A DNA stretch of 64,000 bases from Rhodopseudomonas infernalis (GTDB lineage Bacteria > Pseudomonadota > Alphaproteobacteria > Rhizobiales > Xanthobacteraceae). The notes beneath the pieces were generated by a model that saw only the letters and a program-made list of their open reading frames with translations, was not told the DNA's origin and searched no databases. The DNA is taken from the NCBI RefSeq assembly GCF_022271405.1, contig NZ_JAJNAL010000020.1, forward strand, positions 1 through 64,000, in the 5' to 3' direction. Both the position numbers and the translations under genes were made by a program. This document shows, one piece after another, positions 10,038-18,132 of this stretch. Position 1 is the stretch's first letter. Each line of letters starts with the position of its first letter.

Positions 10038-10215
10038 CGGGACGTTCACCGCAAACCCCGGGCGTTTGGCGCCGCGGGAACGGAGGGGTGTGCGTGACGT
10101 TCGTTCGAGGCGATGACGACCACCAACCGATCAGCGACCCGCAGCGGCCGACCGGCACTCCGGCGCGCGGCCCGCTCCCCTTGCTTCACCCGCCCGTCCC
10201 GGCCAGAACTTCGCC

Positions 10216-10992
10216 ATGACCCTGCATGATCTCCGCGTCGCCATCCGCCGGCTCTACGAGGGCACGACGCCGCGCGGCGTGGCGTTTCGCTACGCCCTGC
10301 TGGCGTTCGATATCGTCACCATCGCGTTCATCATCGGCACCTCGTTCCTGCCGCCGAACGACCTCATCGAGATACTGGACGGCGTGTTCGGCGCGCTGAT
10401 CCTGATCGACTTCGCCGCGCGGCTGTACGCCAGCCGCCGTCCGCTACGCGAATTCGGCCGGCTCGCGACCTGGACCGACGTCGTCGCGATCGTCTCGTTC
10501 CTGGCGCCGCTGACCGGCGAAGCCGGCGGCTTCCTGCGTATCCTGCGCACGCTGCGGCTGCTGCGCGACTATCAGATGCTGGCGCGGCTGCGCAGCGACA
10601 GTCATTTCTTCCGCCGCAACGAGGAAGTGGTGATCGCTATCACCAATCTGGCCGTGTTCATCTTCGTGATGACGGCGCTGGTGTACGAGACCCAGCACTT
10701 CCGCAACCCGCAGATCGCCAACTACGCGGACGCGCTGTACTTCACCGTCACGGCGCTGACGACGACAGGGTTCGGCGACATCACGCTCTCCGGCACCACC
10801 GGCCGGATGATCAGCGTGGTGATCATGATCTTCGGCGTCACGCTGTTCTTCAATCTGGCGCGCGCGCTGCTCAGTCCCAACAAGGTGCGCTTCCCCTGCC
10901 CGACCTGCGCGCTGCAGCGCCACGACGCCGACGCGGTGCATTGCAAAGCGTGCGGTACCATCCTCAACATTCCGGACGACGGGTTGACCTAG
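10216..10992 (+). CDS. Voltage-gated-type potassium channel with C-terminal zinc ribbon
   Basis: A 258-residue ion channel of the six-segment type. Hydrophobic segments S1-S3 occupy about residues 25-110. An S4-like helix with regularly spaced arginines (RILRTLRLLRDYQMLARLR) follows, then S5, a pore loop with the filter TTTGFGD (about residues 181-187) and S6. TGFGD is a variant of the K+ channel TVGYGD filter, so potassium selectivity is likely but inferred. The tail carries CPTC near residue 227 and CKAC near 244, a four-cysteine zinc-ribbon pattern that could act as a cytosolic sensor or assembly domain. Monocistronic. The start follows GCC without a strong ribosome binding site. Confidence 0.85.
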   Translation: MTLHDLRVAIRRLYEGTTPRGVAFRYALLAFDIVTIAFIIGTSFLPPNDLIEILDGVFGALILIDFAARLYASRRPLREFGRLATWTDVVAIVSFLAPLTGEAGGFLRILRTLRLLRDYQMLARLRSDSHFFRRNEEVVIAITNLAVFIFVMTALVYETQHFRNPQIANYADALYFTVTALTTTGFGDITLSGTTGRMISVVIMIFGVTLFFNLARALLSPNKVRFPCPTCALQRHDADAVHCKACGTILNIPDDGLT

Positions 10993-11239
10993 CGACGCCG
11001 AACACATCAGGACAGCATCGACGCGATCAACCTTGGGAATATCCCGGATTGCGTCCGGCGTTGTCCTGTGGCTTGAAGCGCCGAGCTTCATCGACAGCGG
11101 TGCGCATCGCAGCCGTGCAAGCTTGCATTGCCGCACCACTCTTGACATGAGCAGACGCGACAACACCTGTTGGCCACGGCGTGCCGCCCGGCCGGCAGCA
11201 TCACAGTCCATGCGACACCAACACGAAAAGGGAGACGCC

Positions 11240-11530
11240 ATGAGCGGGACCACAACCGCGGCCGACGTGCGCGACAACAAGGCGCAAAGCCGCTTCGAGC
11301 TCGATGCCCATGGCGAGATCGCGTTCGCGAATTATCGCCGCGTCAATGGTCGCGTCATCATCACCCACACCGAGACTCCGCCGCCGCTGCGCGGCCGCGG
11401 CATCGCCTCGTCGCTGGTACGCGGCGCACTCGACCACATCCGGGCCGACGGCCTCAAGGTTACTGCCGGCTGCGGCTTCGTCGCAGACTATCTCGACGCC
11501 CATCCGGAATATTCCGACCTCAAGGCCTGA
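11240..11530 (+). CDS. GNAT-like N-acetyltransferase, small (Acetyltransf_CG type)
   Basis: A 96-residue protein of the short GNAT-related family. It has the strand-rich N-terminus SRFELDAHGEIAFANYRR, the acetyl-CoA loop PPPLRGRGIASSLVRGAL (R-G-x-G-I/L-A), and a C-terminal half (KVTAGCGFVADYLDAHPEY) typical of these proteins. The substrate is unknown. AAAGGGAGA precedes the ATG at 11240 by a normal distance; frames opening further upstream lack support. A bidirectional hairpin at 11589-11612 separates it from the convergent DUF3597 gene. Confidence 0.87.
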   Translation: MSGTTTAADVRDNKAQSRFELDAHGEIAFANYRRVNGRVIITHTETPPPLRGRGIASSLVRGALDHIRADGLKVTAGCGFVADYLDAHPEYSDLKA

Positions 11531-11588
11531 GCGGGAGCCCGCCTGTGAGCCTGCGTCGCCGAACCGCCGAACGCAGCGCCGAACGCAA

Positions 11589-11612
11589 GAAGGCCCGCCG
11601 AAGCGGGCCTTC
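11589..11612. terminator. Hairpin between convergent genes
   Basis: A perfect 10-bp stem GAAGGCCCGC / GCGGGCCTTC with a 4-nt CGAA loop lies between the ends of the GNAT gene and the DUF3597 gene. There is no long T-run on either side, so its strength as an intrinsic terminator is uncertain. Confidence 0.6.
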
Positions 11613-11637
11613 CCGGGTGAAGTGCGGCTGTGCGCGA

Positions 11638-12030
11638 TCAGTGCTTGATATCGTCCGGCAGCTTGCCGCCATTGGCGGCCAGCTTGGTCATCACCTGCTT
11701 GTGCAGCCAGATGTTCATGCTGGCGCTGTCGTTCATGTCGCCGGTGAAGCCGAGCTCCTTGGCGAGTTCCTTGCGCGCCGACAGGCTGGAGTCGATGTCG
11801 AGTGCCTTCATCAGATCGACGATCGAGGTGCGCCACTCGAGCTTCTCGCCCTTGCCGGCCACGGCCTTGTCGAGGATCGGGGCGACATCGACGGTCTGGC
11901 CCGGAGCCGTCTGTGCCGGCGCGCTGCCGGCGCCCGCGGTGGTGGTCGAGTTTGCACCGGGCGCGGCCTGCGGCGCAGCATCCGCGCTGCTGCCGAAGAT
12001 TGCGCTCATGATCTTGCCGAAAATGCTCAT
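11638..12030 (-). CDS. DUF3597 domain protein
   Basis: A 130-residue protein starting MSIFGKIMSAIFGS, the usual N-terminus of the DUF3597 family. A low-complexity Ala/Pro/Thr linker follows (about residues 15-50). The conserved C-terminal domain has VDVAPILDKAV, LEWRTSIVDLMKALDIDSSL, RKELAKELG and MNIWLHKQVMTKLAANGG. An NMR structure exists for this domain family but no function is established. TGGAGGA lies just before the ATG at 12030. It has no membrane span or signal peptide. Confidence 0.88.
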   Translation of the reverse strand: MSIFGKIMSAIFGSSADAAPQAAPGANSTTTAGAGSAPAQTAPGQTVDVAPILDKAVAGKGEKLEWRTSIVDLMKALDIDSSLSARKELAKELGFTGDMNDSASMNIWLHKQVMTKLAANGGKLPDDIKH

Positions 12031-12452
12031 GTTTCCTCCAGGTGGATGGTGACGACCGGACAGTGACGATGGCACCGCGTCCGGCCGGCGAAGCTACCGC
12101 GTTGCGGTGAGCTTGCCAAATATGGCAGCGCGATGAAGCTTCGCCCCTGCTACAAGTAACTCGAGACGCGATGGTTGCGAGGGCCGCCGATGCTGCACCG
12201 CCTTCAGGCCGCAGCGCAGCAACTAACTACGAGGTTGCACGTTGACGCTCTCTCACCGAAGCGTGACGAGCGCGCCCGGCAAACCGCGCTAAGCTTGCGG
12301 CACAGTTCGCGGCACGCTCGGTCTCAAGACCAGTTCAAAATTGCTCTCGCGTCTGGTCCACCGATCCTGATCGTTTTCCGCGAACCAAGCCGGCCAGCCG
12401 GTCACGGCAGCAGAGCCGGTTCGCAACGTGCAACAGCATGGGAGAAACGAAC
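12031..12452. other. Intergenic region, nothing recognised
   Basis: 422 bp between the divergent DUF3597 and DUF2189 genes, so it should contain two promoters. I see no clear -35/-10 pair, repeat or RNA gene. Open frames crossing it are short and unsupported. Confidence 0.6.
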
Positions 12453-13355
12453 ATGGCGACGATCTACCCTGCAAATGCCCCCGAGATCGGCGTGGTCCCG
12501 GCGACCGCGCCGATTGTCCATCGGCTCACCCTCGCCGATCTGCACGACGCGCTGCGTCGCGGCTGGGACGACTTCAAGGCCGTGCCCAGCCACGCCGTCG
12601 TGCTGTGCGTGATCTATCCGATCCTCGGCCTGGCGCTGGCGCGGCTCGTGCTCGGCTACTCGGTGCTGCCGCTGCTGTTTCCGCTCGCCGCCGGCTTCGC
12701 GCTGATCGGCCCGTTCGCAGCGCTCGGCCTGTACGAGCTGAGCCGACGCCGCGAGATCGGGGCCGACGCGTCCGCCTGGCACGCCTTCGACGTGCTGCGC
12801 TCGCCGTCGTTCGGTGCGATGCTCGGGCTCGGTGCCATCCTGCTCGCCGTATTCGTGGTGTGGATCGCGGCCGCGCAAGCGATCTACGTCTCGGCGTTCG
12901 GCTATGCACCGGCTGCCGCGATCCCGGATTTCTTCAGCCGCGTGCTGACCACGCCCCAAGGCTGGATGCTAATCGTGGTGGGCTGCGGCGTCGGCTTTCT
13001 GTTTGCGGCCGTGGCGCTGTGCGTCAGCGTGGTGTCCTTTCCGATGATGCTCGACCGCCACGCCGGGATCGGCGATGCGGTGACCACCTCGCTGCGCGTG
13101 GCCGCCCGCAATCCGCTGCAGATCGCCGTCTGGGGCCTGATCGTCGCGGCCCTGCTGGTGGTGGGCTCTCTGCCGGCCTTCCTCGGCCTCGCGGTGGTGA
13201 TTCCGCTGCTCGGACACGCGACTTGGCATCTCTACCGCAAGGCGGTCGAGCCGAACCCCTTCCCGCCGCAGATCCGACCCTCACGTCGCATCAAGCGCTC
13301 GGCGGCCGACTTCCCAGCCACCCTGCTGCAATGGCCGACGCGGAACGAAAACTGA
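12453..13355 (+). CDS. DUF2189 integral membrane protein
   Basis: A 300-residue polytopic protein of the DUF2189 family. After a soluble start (VHRLTLADLHDALRRGWDDFKAVPSHAVVLC) come six hydrophobic spans, roughly residues 50-70, 75-95, 130-155, 180-205, 230-250 and 252-268. The family motif LIGPFAALGLYELSRRREIG is visible near residues 85-105. The function of the family is unknown. GGGAGAA precedes the ATG at 12453; the upstream ATG at 12438 would place translation inside that site, so 12453 is preferred. A GC-rich hairpin follows at 13378-13401. Confidence 0.88.
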   Translation: MATIYPANAPEIGVVPATAPIVHRLTLADLHDALRRGWDDFKAVPSHAVVLCVIYPILGLALARLVLGYSVLPLLFPLAAGFALIGPFAALGLYELSRRREIGADASAWHAFDVLRSPSFGAMLGLGAILLAVFVVWIAAAQAIYVSAFGYAPAAAIPDFFSRVLTTPQGWMLIVVGCGVGFLFAAVALCVSVVSFPMMLDRHAGIGDAVTTSLRVAARNPLQIAVWGLIVAALLVVGSLPAFLGLAVVIPLLGHATWHLYRKAVEPNPFPPQIRPSRRIKRSAADFPATLLQWPTRNEN

Positions 13356-13836
13356 ATTACGACTCATTCTCGACAAGCCGCCGGCCGATTTCGGCCGGCG
13401 GGGAACCCGAATGGTGCATTGCGATGGATCAATTTGATCGGCCGATTGAATGTGTGTTCATCATGCGTTTAACGCATGCGACGGCGCCACATTGTTCCAC
13501 CGGCTTAACCGCCCTTGGACTGAGTCCTAGAAGCTTTGTGCCGAAACGGGTCGACAAATCCGGCGCCAAATGACGGAAGTTGCGGCCGGAATGCACTATA
13601 GTGTGAATACAGGTCTTGGCAGTCGAATTTTCCCGCCGATCGCGGCTCGTCGACCCATGCGAGAGCGGACGCCGAGCTGCGCCAGAAGGGTTAATCATTC
13701 CTTGTCGGAGGTATGTGTGTATCGCCTAGCTGCGGTGCAGCATTTACGCTGCTGGAATCGACGGGTGTCTCCTATATTGCAGTCAACCGGTTCGGCCCCT
13801 CCGAAGGACTGAACGGCGACACAAGGAGACTTCGTC
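13356..13836. other. Intergenic region with a hairpin at 13378-13401
   Basis: 481 bp. An 11-bp inverted repeat (CCGCCGGCCGA / TCGGCCGGCGG) stands 23 bp after the DUF2189 stop and may act as a transcript end, though without a T-run. The rest presumably carries the promoter of the DUF1127 gene. I see no further gene; the open frames lack ribosome binding sites. Confidence 0.55.
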
Positions 13837-13989
13837 ATGTTGCTTTCGCTTATTCGCGCCCTTCGCGCGTTCCGCGACTATCAGCGCAACCTCGCTGAAC
13901 TCTCGCAGCTCAGCGATCGCGAACTGGCCGACATCGGACTCGACCGCTCGGATATCCCGCGCGTGGCGTCCGGTCACTTTAACGGTTGA
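13837..13989 (+). CDS. DUF1127 small protein
   Basis: A 50-residue protein read directly from the sequence: a basic helical N-terminus (MLLSLIRALRAFRDYQRNLAEL), then the DUF1127 core LSQLSDRELADIGLDRSDIPR, ending in VASGHFNG. AAGGAGA (13823-13829) lies 7 nt before the ATG. Members of this family are short Arg-rich proteins of alphaproteobacteria; some have been linked to RNA binding and to phosphate or carbon metabolism, but the role of this one is unknown. A perfect 8-bp hairpin follows at 14017-14036. Confidence 0.92.
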   Translation: MLLSLIRALRAFRDYQRNLAELSQLSDRELADIGLDRSDIPRVASGHFNG

Positions 13990-14016
13990 CCGTCCGACCG
14001 ACCTGTTCACGGCCAG

Positions 14017-14036
14017 CGCCCGCAGCATTGCGGGCG
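14017..14036 (+). terminator. Hairpin after the DUF1127 gene
   Basis: CGCCCGCA pairs perfectly with TGCGGGCG around a GCAT loop, 27 bp after the stop codon. Only a short TTGT follows, so termination strength is uncertain. Confidence 0.5.
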
Positions 14037-14128
14037 TTGTCGCATCCGGGCGTTGCTGAGCGATGGGAACATCGCCCGCAAGTTGGAAACGGAATTGACC
14101 CGGTGCTGAAACGCGCTAGCTGTAGCGC

Positions 14129-15568
14129 ATGATCAGCACACCAATTCCCTCTTCGCACCAGCCTGTCCATATTATCGGCGCCGGCCTCGCCGGCACCGAA
14201 GCTGCTTGGCAGCTAGCTCGCGCCGGCGTGCGTGTCGTGCTGCACGAGATGCGGCCGCATCGCTCGACCGAGGCACACAAGACCGATGGCCTCGCCGAGC
14301 TGGTCTGCTCCAATTCCTTCCGCTCCGACGACGCCGCCAACAACGCGGTCGGCCTGCTGCATGCCGAAATGCGGAAGCTCGGCTCGCTGGTGATGCGCGC
14401 AGCCGACGCCAACCAGGTCCCGGCCGGCGGCGCGCTGGCGGTCGATCGCGACGGCTTCTCCGCCGCGGTGACCAAGGCCCTGGCCGAACATCCGCTGATC
14501 GAGATCCGCCGTGAGGAGATCGCCGGCCTACCGCCCGAGGACTGGGGCAACGTCATTGTCGCCACCGGCCCGCTGACCTCGGCGCCGCTCGCCGAGGCGA
14601 TCCGGTCGCTGACAGACGAGTCCGCGCTGGCCTTCTTCGACGCGATCGCGCCGATCGTGCATCGCGACTCGATCGACATGTCGGTCGCCTGGTTTCAGTC
14701 GCGCTACGACAAGGCCGGCCCCGGCGGTACCGGCGCCGACTATCTCAACTGTCCGATGACCCGCGAACAGTACGACACCTTCGTCGATGCGCTGATCGCC
14801 GGCGAGAAGGTCGACTTCAAGGATTGGGAGAAGGACACGCCGTATTTCGACGGCTGCCTGCCGATCGAGGTGATGGCCGAGCGCGGCCGCGAGACGCTGC
14901 GCCATGGGCCGATGAAACCGGTCGGACTCACCAACCCGCATAATCCCACGGTGAAGCCCTACGCTATCGTCCAGCTCCGCCAGGACAACAAGCTCGGCAC
15001 GCTGTTCAACATGGTCGGCTTCCAGACCAAGCTGAACTATGGCGCCCAGCAGCGCGTCTTCCGCACCATCCCCGGGCTGGAAAGTGCTGAATTCGCAAGG
15101 CTTGGCGGGCTACATCGCAACACGTTTCTGAACTCGCCGAAGCTGCTGGATAGCGGCCTGCGCCTGCACGCCGCGCCGCGGCTGCGCTTCGCCGGGCAGA
15201 TGACCGGCTGCGAGGGCTACGTCGAATCCGCCGCCGTGGGTCTGTTCGCGGGACTCGCAGCGGCGGCCGATGCGCTCGGCACATCGCTGACTTCGCCGCC
15301 GCCGACCACCGCGCTCGGCGCCCTGCTCGGCCACATCACCGGCGGCCACATCGAAACCATCGACGCCGGACCGCGCTCGTTCCAGCCGATGAACATCAAT
15401 TTCGGCCTGTTCCCGCCGCTCGCGCAAGCGCCGACTCACGGCCCCGACGGCAAGAAGCTGCGCGGCCCGGACAAGTCCGTCGCCAAGAAGCAGGCGCTGA
15501 GCGCCCGCGCGCTCGCCGACATGGACGGCTGGATTGCGGAAAGCGTGAAGCTGCCGGCGGCAGCATAG
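14129..15568 (+). CDS. trmFO: Methylenetetrahydrofolate-tRNA (uracil-5-)-methyltransferase
   Basis: TrmFO makes 5-methyluridine at position 54 of the tRNA T-loop, using methylenetetrahydrofolate as carbon donor and FAD as reductant. The 479-residue protein starts with a Rossmann FAD site ([17 protein letters not shown], residues 14-30). It carries the family motif [11 protein letters not shown] with a cysteine at 60, and [13 protein letters not shown] with a cysteine at 243; the two cysteines correspond to the catalytic pair. [10 protein letters not shown] and the GHITGG region are also typical. It is slightly longer than the usual 440-470 residues because of a Lys-rich tail. Monocistronic, with repeats immediately downstream. 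Confidence 0.96.
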   Translation: MISTPIPSSHQPVHIIGAGLAGTEAAWQLARAGVRVVLHEMRPHRSTEAHKTDGLAELVCSNSFRSDDAANNAVGLLHAEMRKLGSLVMRAADANQVPAGGALAVDRDGFSAAVTKALAEHPLIEIRREEIAGLPPEDWGNVIVATGPLTSAPLAEAIRSLTDESALAFFDAIAPIVHRDSIDMSVAWFQSRYDKAGPGGTGADYLNCPMTREQYDTFVDALIAGEKVDFKDWEKDTPYFDGCLPIEVMAERGRETLRHGPMKPVGLTNPHNPTVKPYAIVQLRQDNKLGTLFNMVGFQTKLNYGAQQRVFRTIPGLESAEFARLGGLHRNTFLNSPKLLDSGLRLHAAPRLRFAGQMTGCEGYVESAAVGLFAGLAAAADALGTSLTSPPPTTALGALLGHITGGHIETIDAGPRSFQPMNINFGLFPPLAQAPTHGPDGKKLRGPDKSVAKKQALSARALADMDGWIAESVKLPAAA

Positions 15569-15579
15569 TTTCGCTCTTC

Positions 15580-15754
15580 CCGTGTCCCGGACAAGGCGCC
15601 GCGCGTAGCGCGTCGCCGCAGATCCGGGACCCCGGTTCAACGCGACCAAGACCGCACGCGCAGCGATTGGCGGCCATCGCAGAAAGAACCGGGCCCCCGG
15701 ATCGGCGGCGCACCGCCGCAAGCGGCGGCTGCGCCTTGTCCGGGCACGGCTTAT
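15580..15754. repeat. Palindromic repeat, family C (long copy)
   Basis: CGTGTCCCGGACAAGGCGCC at the left pairs with GCGCCTTGTCCGGGCACGG at the right. Inner blocks CCGGTTC/GAACCGG are complementary too, so the element nests two inverted repeats. Shorter relatives occur at 23300-23352 and 27202-27250. It fills the gap between the convergent trmFO and NDUFAF6-like genes and could end transcription from both sides. Confidence 0.78.
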
Positions 15755-15765
15755 TCCAAAGCGCC

Positions 15766-16623
15766 TCAGCGAAACGCCTTCGTCCGCACCGCTTTCCACA
15801 GCGTCCACAGCGTCACGAGGCGTGAGCGGTCGAACGGGGCGAACAAGTCAGTGTCGGACTGGGCCATCACGTCGAGGTCGCGGCGGGCCAGCGCCAGCGG
15901 CAGGAAAGCACGGCGCGCCGGCTTGGGCGCTTCGGCCAGCAACTGCTGGGCGGCGTCGAGATGGCGCAGCGCGATGGCGATCAGATCGTTGAGCGCCTGG
16001 CGCAGCTCTGGCGTCTCGCGGCCCGCATAGGCATCGGCCTCGTTGCTGCCGTGCCGCTCCAGCAATTCGAGCGGCAGAAATAGCTGCCGCCGCGACACAT
16101 CGAACGGCAGCCGCGCGATGGCGCGAGTGATGCCCAGCGCCATGCCGGCGTGGCGGGCGAGATGATCGATCGCCTCCGAGCCCTGGTCGACGATGCGGGC
16201 TGCCAGCGCCAGCAGCGTGCCATCGGTGTCGGCCGCATAGGCCTCGAGCGCCGTCACATTCGGCATCGGATCGTTGTAGAGATCGAAGAAATGCGCCTCG
16301 ATCAGCTGCGACAGTGCCGCGATTGGCAGCGCATGCTCCCGGACGGCGCGCAGGAGTTCGGCAGCGACCGGGTTGCCTTCGACACCGCCGTGGCCGCTGC
16401 CGGCCAGCGTGTCGGTCCACCACTGCAGCCGGATTTCGCCAGGCAGCGGCTGGCTGACCTGCTCGCGGATCCGGACGATTTCAGTGTTGAAGGCGTACAG
16501 CGCCAGCAGCGAACGACGGCTCGGCGGGTCGACGAACAGCGTCGCAGCGTAGCGGTCGAAATCTGCGCCGCGCACCAAGGCGGCGCAGAACGCCGCATCG
16601 GCGTCGCTGCCGGGCTCGCTCAT
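15766..16623 (-). CDS. Squalene/phytoene-synthase-fold protein, NDUFAF6-like
   Basis: A 285-residue all-helical protein of the squalene/phytoene synthase superfamily. The first Asp-rich metal-binding motif (DDxxD type) is replaced: the matching helix reads YAFNTEIVRIREQV. This argues against prenyl synthase activity. Loss of these acids and the location fit the NDUFAF6 branch, whose mitochondrial member is a respiratory complex I assembly factor. The gene overlaps the preceding Mth938-like gene by 4 bp (ATGA); that gene resembles NDUFAF3, another complex I assembly factor. A role in membrane complex assembly is therefore inferred. Confidence 0.8.
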   Translation of the reverse strand: MSEPGSDADAAFCAALVRGADFDRYAATLFVDPPSRRSLLALYAFNTEIVRIREQVSQPLPGEIRLQWWTDTLAGSGHGGVEGNPVAAELLRAVREHALPIAALSQLIEAHFFDLYNDPMPNVTALEAYAADTDGTLLALAARIVDQGSEAIDHLARHAGMALGITRAIARLPFDVSRRQLFLPLELLERHGSNEADAYAGRETPELRQALNDLIAIALRHLDAAQQLLAEAPKPARRAFLPLALARRDLDVMAQSDTDLFAPFDRSRLVTLWTLWKAVRTKAFR

Positions 16624-17003
16624 GGCACCGCGATCAGCGCGGCCGCGACACGGCGGCGTTCGCCGATCATGATGTTGTAGGTGCGCACGGCGGGGCCGGT
16701 CTGCATCGTATCCAGAACGATGCCGACGGCGCGTAGTTGCTCACGGAGCTGACGCGGCGCGATCCAGACATCGGTGCCGGTGCCGATGATCAGCGTCTCG
16801 ATTGCGTTGGCGTTGTCGAACACGCGTCGCAAAGCGTAGCGGTCGATCTGCTCGGGACGAGTCACGTCCCAGCCCCACACCGCATCCGGCAGGAACAGCA
16901 GCGAGCCGACATGCGACATGTCGCCGAAGTAGAACCCGCCCTTGCCGTAAGCGTCGACCGAAGCCGTCCGAGGAAAATGCGGGATCTCCGAGCGCTCCGC
17001 CAA
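16620..17003 (-). CDS. Mth938-like (DUF498) protein, NDUFAF3-like
   Basis: A 127-residue protein of the Mth938/DUF498 fold. Visible motifs are YGKGGFYFGDMSHVGSLLFLPDAVWGW, LIIGTGTDVWIAP, LREQLRAVGIVLDTMQTGPAVRTYNIMIGERRRVAAALI. The mitochondrial homologue NDUFAF3 helps assemble complex I; the bacterial role is not firmly known. The start is a TTG at 17003, 3 bp after the secF stop, and no ATG is available before the conserved core. It is co-transcribed after yajC-secD-secF, which in mitochondrial-type bacteria fits a membrane protein biogenesis cluster. Confidence 0.83.
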   Translation of the reverse strand: MAERSEIPHFPRTASVDAYGKGGFYFGDMSHVGSLLFLPDAVWGWDVTRPEQIDRYALRRVFDNANAIETLIIGTGTDVWIAPRQLREQLRAVGIVLDTMQTGPAVRTYNIMIGERRRVAAALIAVP

Positions 17004-17006
17004 AAC

Positions 17007-18107
17007 TCAGCGCTTCCCTGACTTGCCGGCCTTGGCCGGCTTCTTCGCCGCCGGTGTCGAGGCCGACGTCTCAGCGACCACAGTTGCGGCCGGCTCAGGC
17101 AGCTCGGGCTGATCGTCTGGCGCTTCGAGTCGATGCGTGCCGACGCCGAGATAGATCAGGATCGGGGCAGCGATGAAGATCGACGTGTAGGTGCCGACCA
17201 GCACCACGCCGAAGATCATCACGGCGGTGAACGAATGGATCGCCTGGCCGCCGAACAGGAACAGCGCGAGCAGCGCCAGCGTCACGGTGACGTGGGTGAT
17301 GATCGAGCGCGACAGCGTCGAGTTGATCGACTCGTTGAGCAGCTGCGGCATCGGCATCTTCTTGTAGCGCCGCAGCATTTCGCGAATACGGTCGTAGATC
17401 ACGACGGTGTCGTTCAGCGAGTAGCCGAGAATGGTCAACAGCGCCGCGATCGAGGTCAGGTCGAAGTCGACCTGACTGATCGACATGAAGCCGATCGTCA
17501 GCACGATGTCGTGGACGTTGGCGATCATCGCGCCGAGCGCGAACTGCCATTCGAAGCGGAACCAGAGGTAGATCAGAATGCCCAGGATCGCGAGGATCAG
17601 GCCGAGCATGCCATAGGCGAGCAGTTCGCTGGAAACGCGAGGGCCAACCACTTCGACGCGGCGATAGTCTACCGAATTGCCGAGCGCAGCGCGCACCTTC
17701 TGCACCGCCTCTTGCTGCGCGGCATCACCGCCCGGCTGTTCTGCGACGCGGATCAGCACTTCGGATGGTCCGCCGAACTGCTGCAACTGCACTTCGCCGA
17801 GTCCGAGCTTGCCGAGGGTTTCGCGCATCCCCGGGACATCGGCCGCGCCCGAATGAGCCCTGACTTCGAGCAGCGTACCGCCTTTGAAGTCGATGCCGAA
17901 ATTCAGCCCGTGGGTGAAGAACAGCGTGATCGCGGCGATCGACAGCACCGCCGAAATCGGGAAGCTGATGCGGCGGAATTGGGTGAAGTCGAAATGGGTA
18001 TTGTCGGGAACGATCCGCAGCGACGGCAGCCAGTTCATGATGCTGACGAACGTCAGCACCGTGACCAGCACGCCCAGCCCGATCAAAATCCACTGTGTCG
18101 ATGTCAC
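17007..18107 (-). CDS. secF: Protein translocase subunit SecF
   Basis: SecF works with SecD in the inner membrane to use proton motive force for late steps of Sec export. The 366-residue protein has the typical FRRISFPISAVLSIAAI first span and the periplasmic domain opening with NFGIDFKGGTLLEV. The last five spans include the conserved SLNDTVVIYDRIREMLR loop and LSRSIITHVTVTLALLALFLFGG. The C-terminus is an Ala/Lys-rich cytosolic tail. It starts with GTG at 18107, 25 bp after secD ends. Confidence 0.97.
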   Translation of the reverse strand: MTSTQWILIGLGVLVTVLTFVSIMNWLPSLRIVPDNTHFDFTQFRRISFPISAVLSIAAITLFFTHGLNFGIDFKGGTLLEVRAHSGAADVPGMRETLGKLGLGEVQLQQFGGPSEVLIRVAEQPGGDAAQQEAVQKVRAALGNSVDYRRVEVVGPRVSSELLAYGMLGLILAILGILIYLWFRFEWQFALGAMIANVHDIVLTIGFMSISQVDFDLTSIAALLTILGYSLNDTVVIYDRIREMLRRYKKMPMPQLLNESINSTLSRSIITHVTVTLALLALFLFGGQAIHSFTAVMIFGVVLVGTYTSIFIAAPILIYLGVGTHRLEAPDDQPELPEPAATVVAETSASTPAAKKPAKAGKSGKR

Positions 18108-18132
18108 TTGCAGCTCTCTCGGATGGGGGGCG

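Larger units (their letters stand above)
9282..10215. other. Long region without a credible gene
   Basis: 934 bp. It holds a family A repeat (9361-9475), a near-consensus promoter (9526-9555) and a highly structured segment (9561-10037, described separately). Open frames of up to 145 codons occur on both strands, but they overlap one another, lack ribosome binding sites, and their composition follows the inverted repeats. I therefore do not call them genes. Confidence 0.65.

Noticed and set aside
9549-10158. Open frames of 69-145 codons in the structured region
   Set aside because: They overlap on both strands, are shaped by inverted repeats, and have no translation signals.
15766-16623. Active squalene or phytoene synthase for hopanoid or carotenoid synthesis
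   Set aside because: The first Asp-rich metal motif is missing and no hopanoid or carotenoid genes are nearby.
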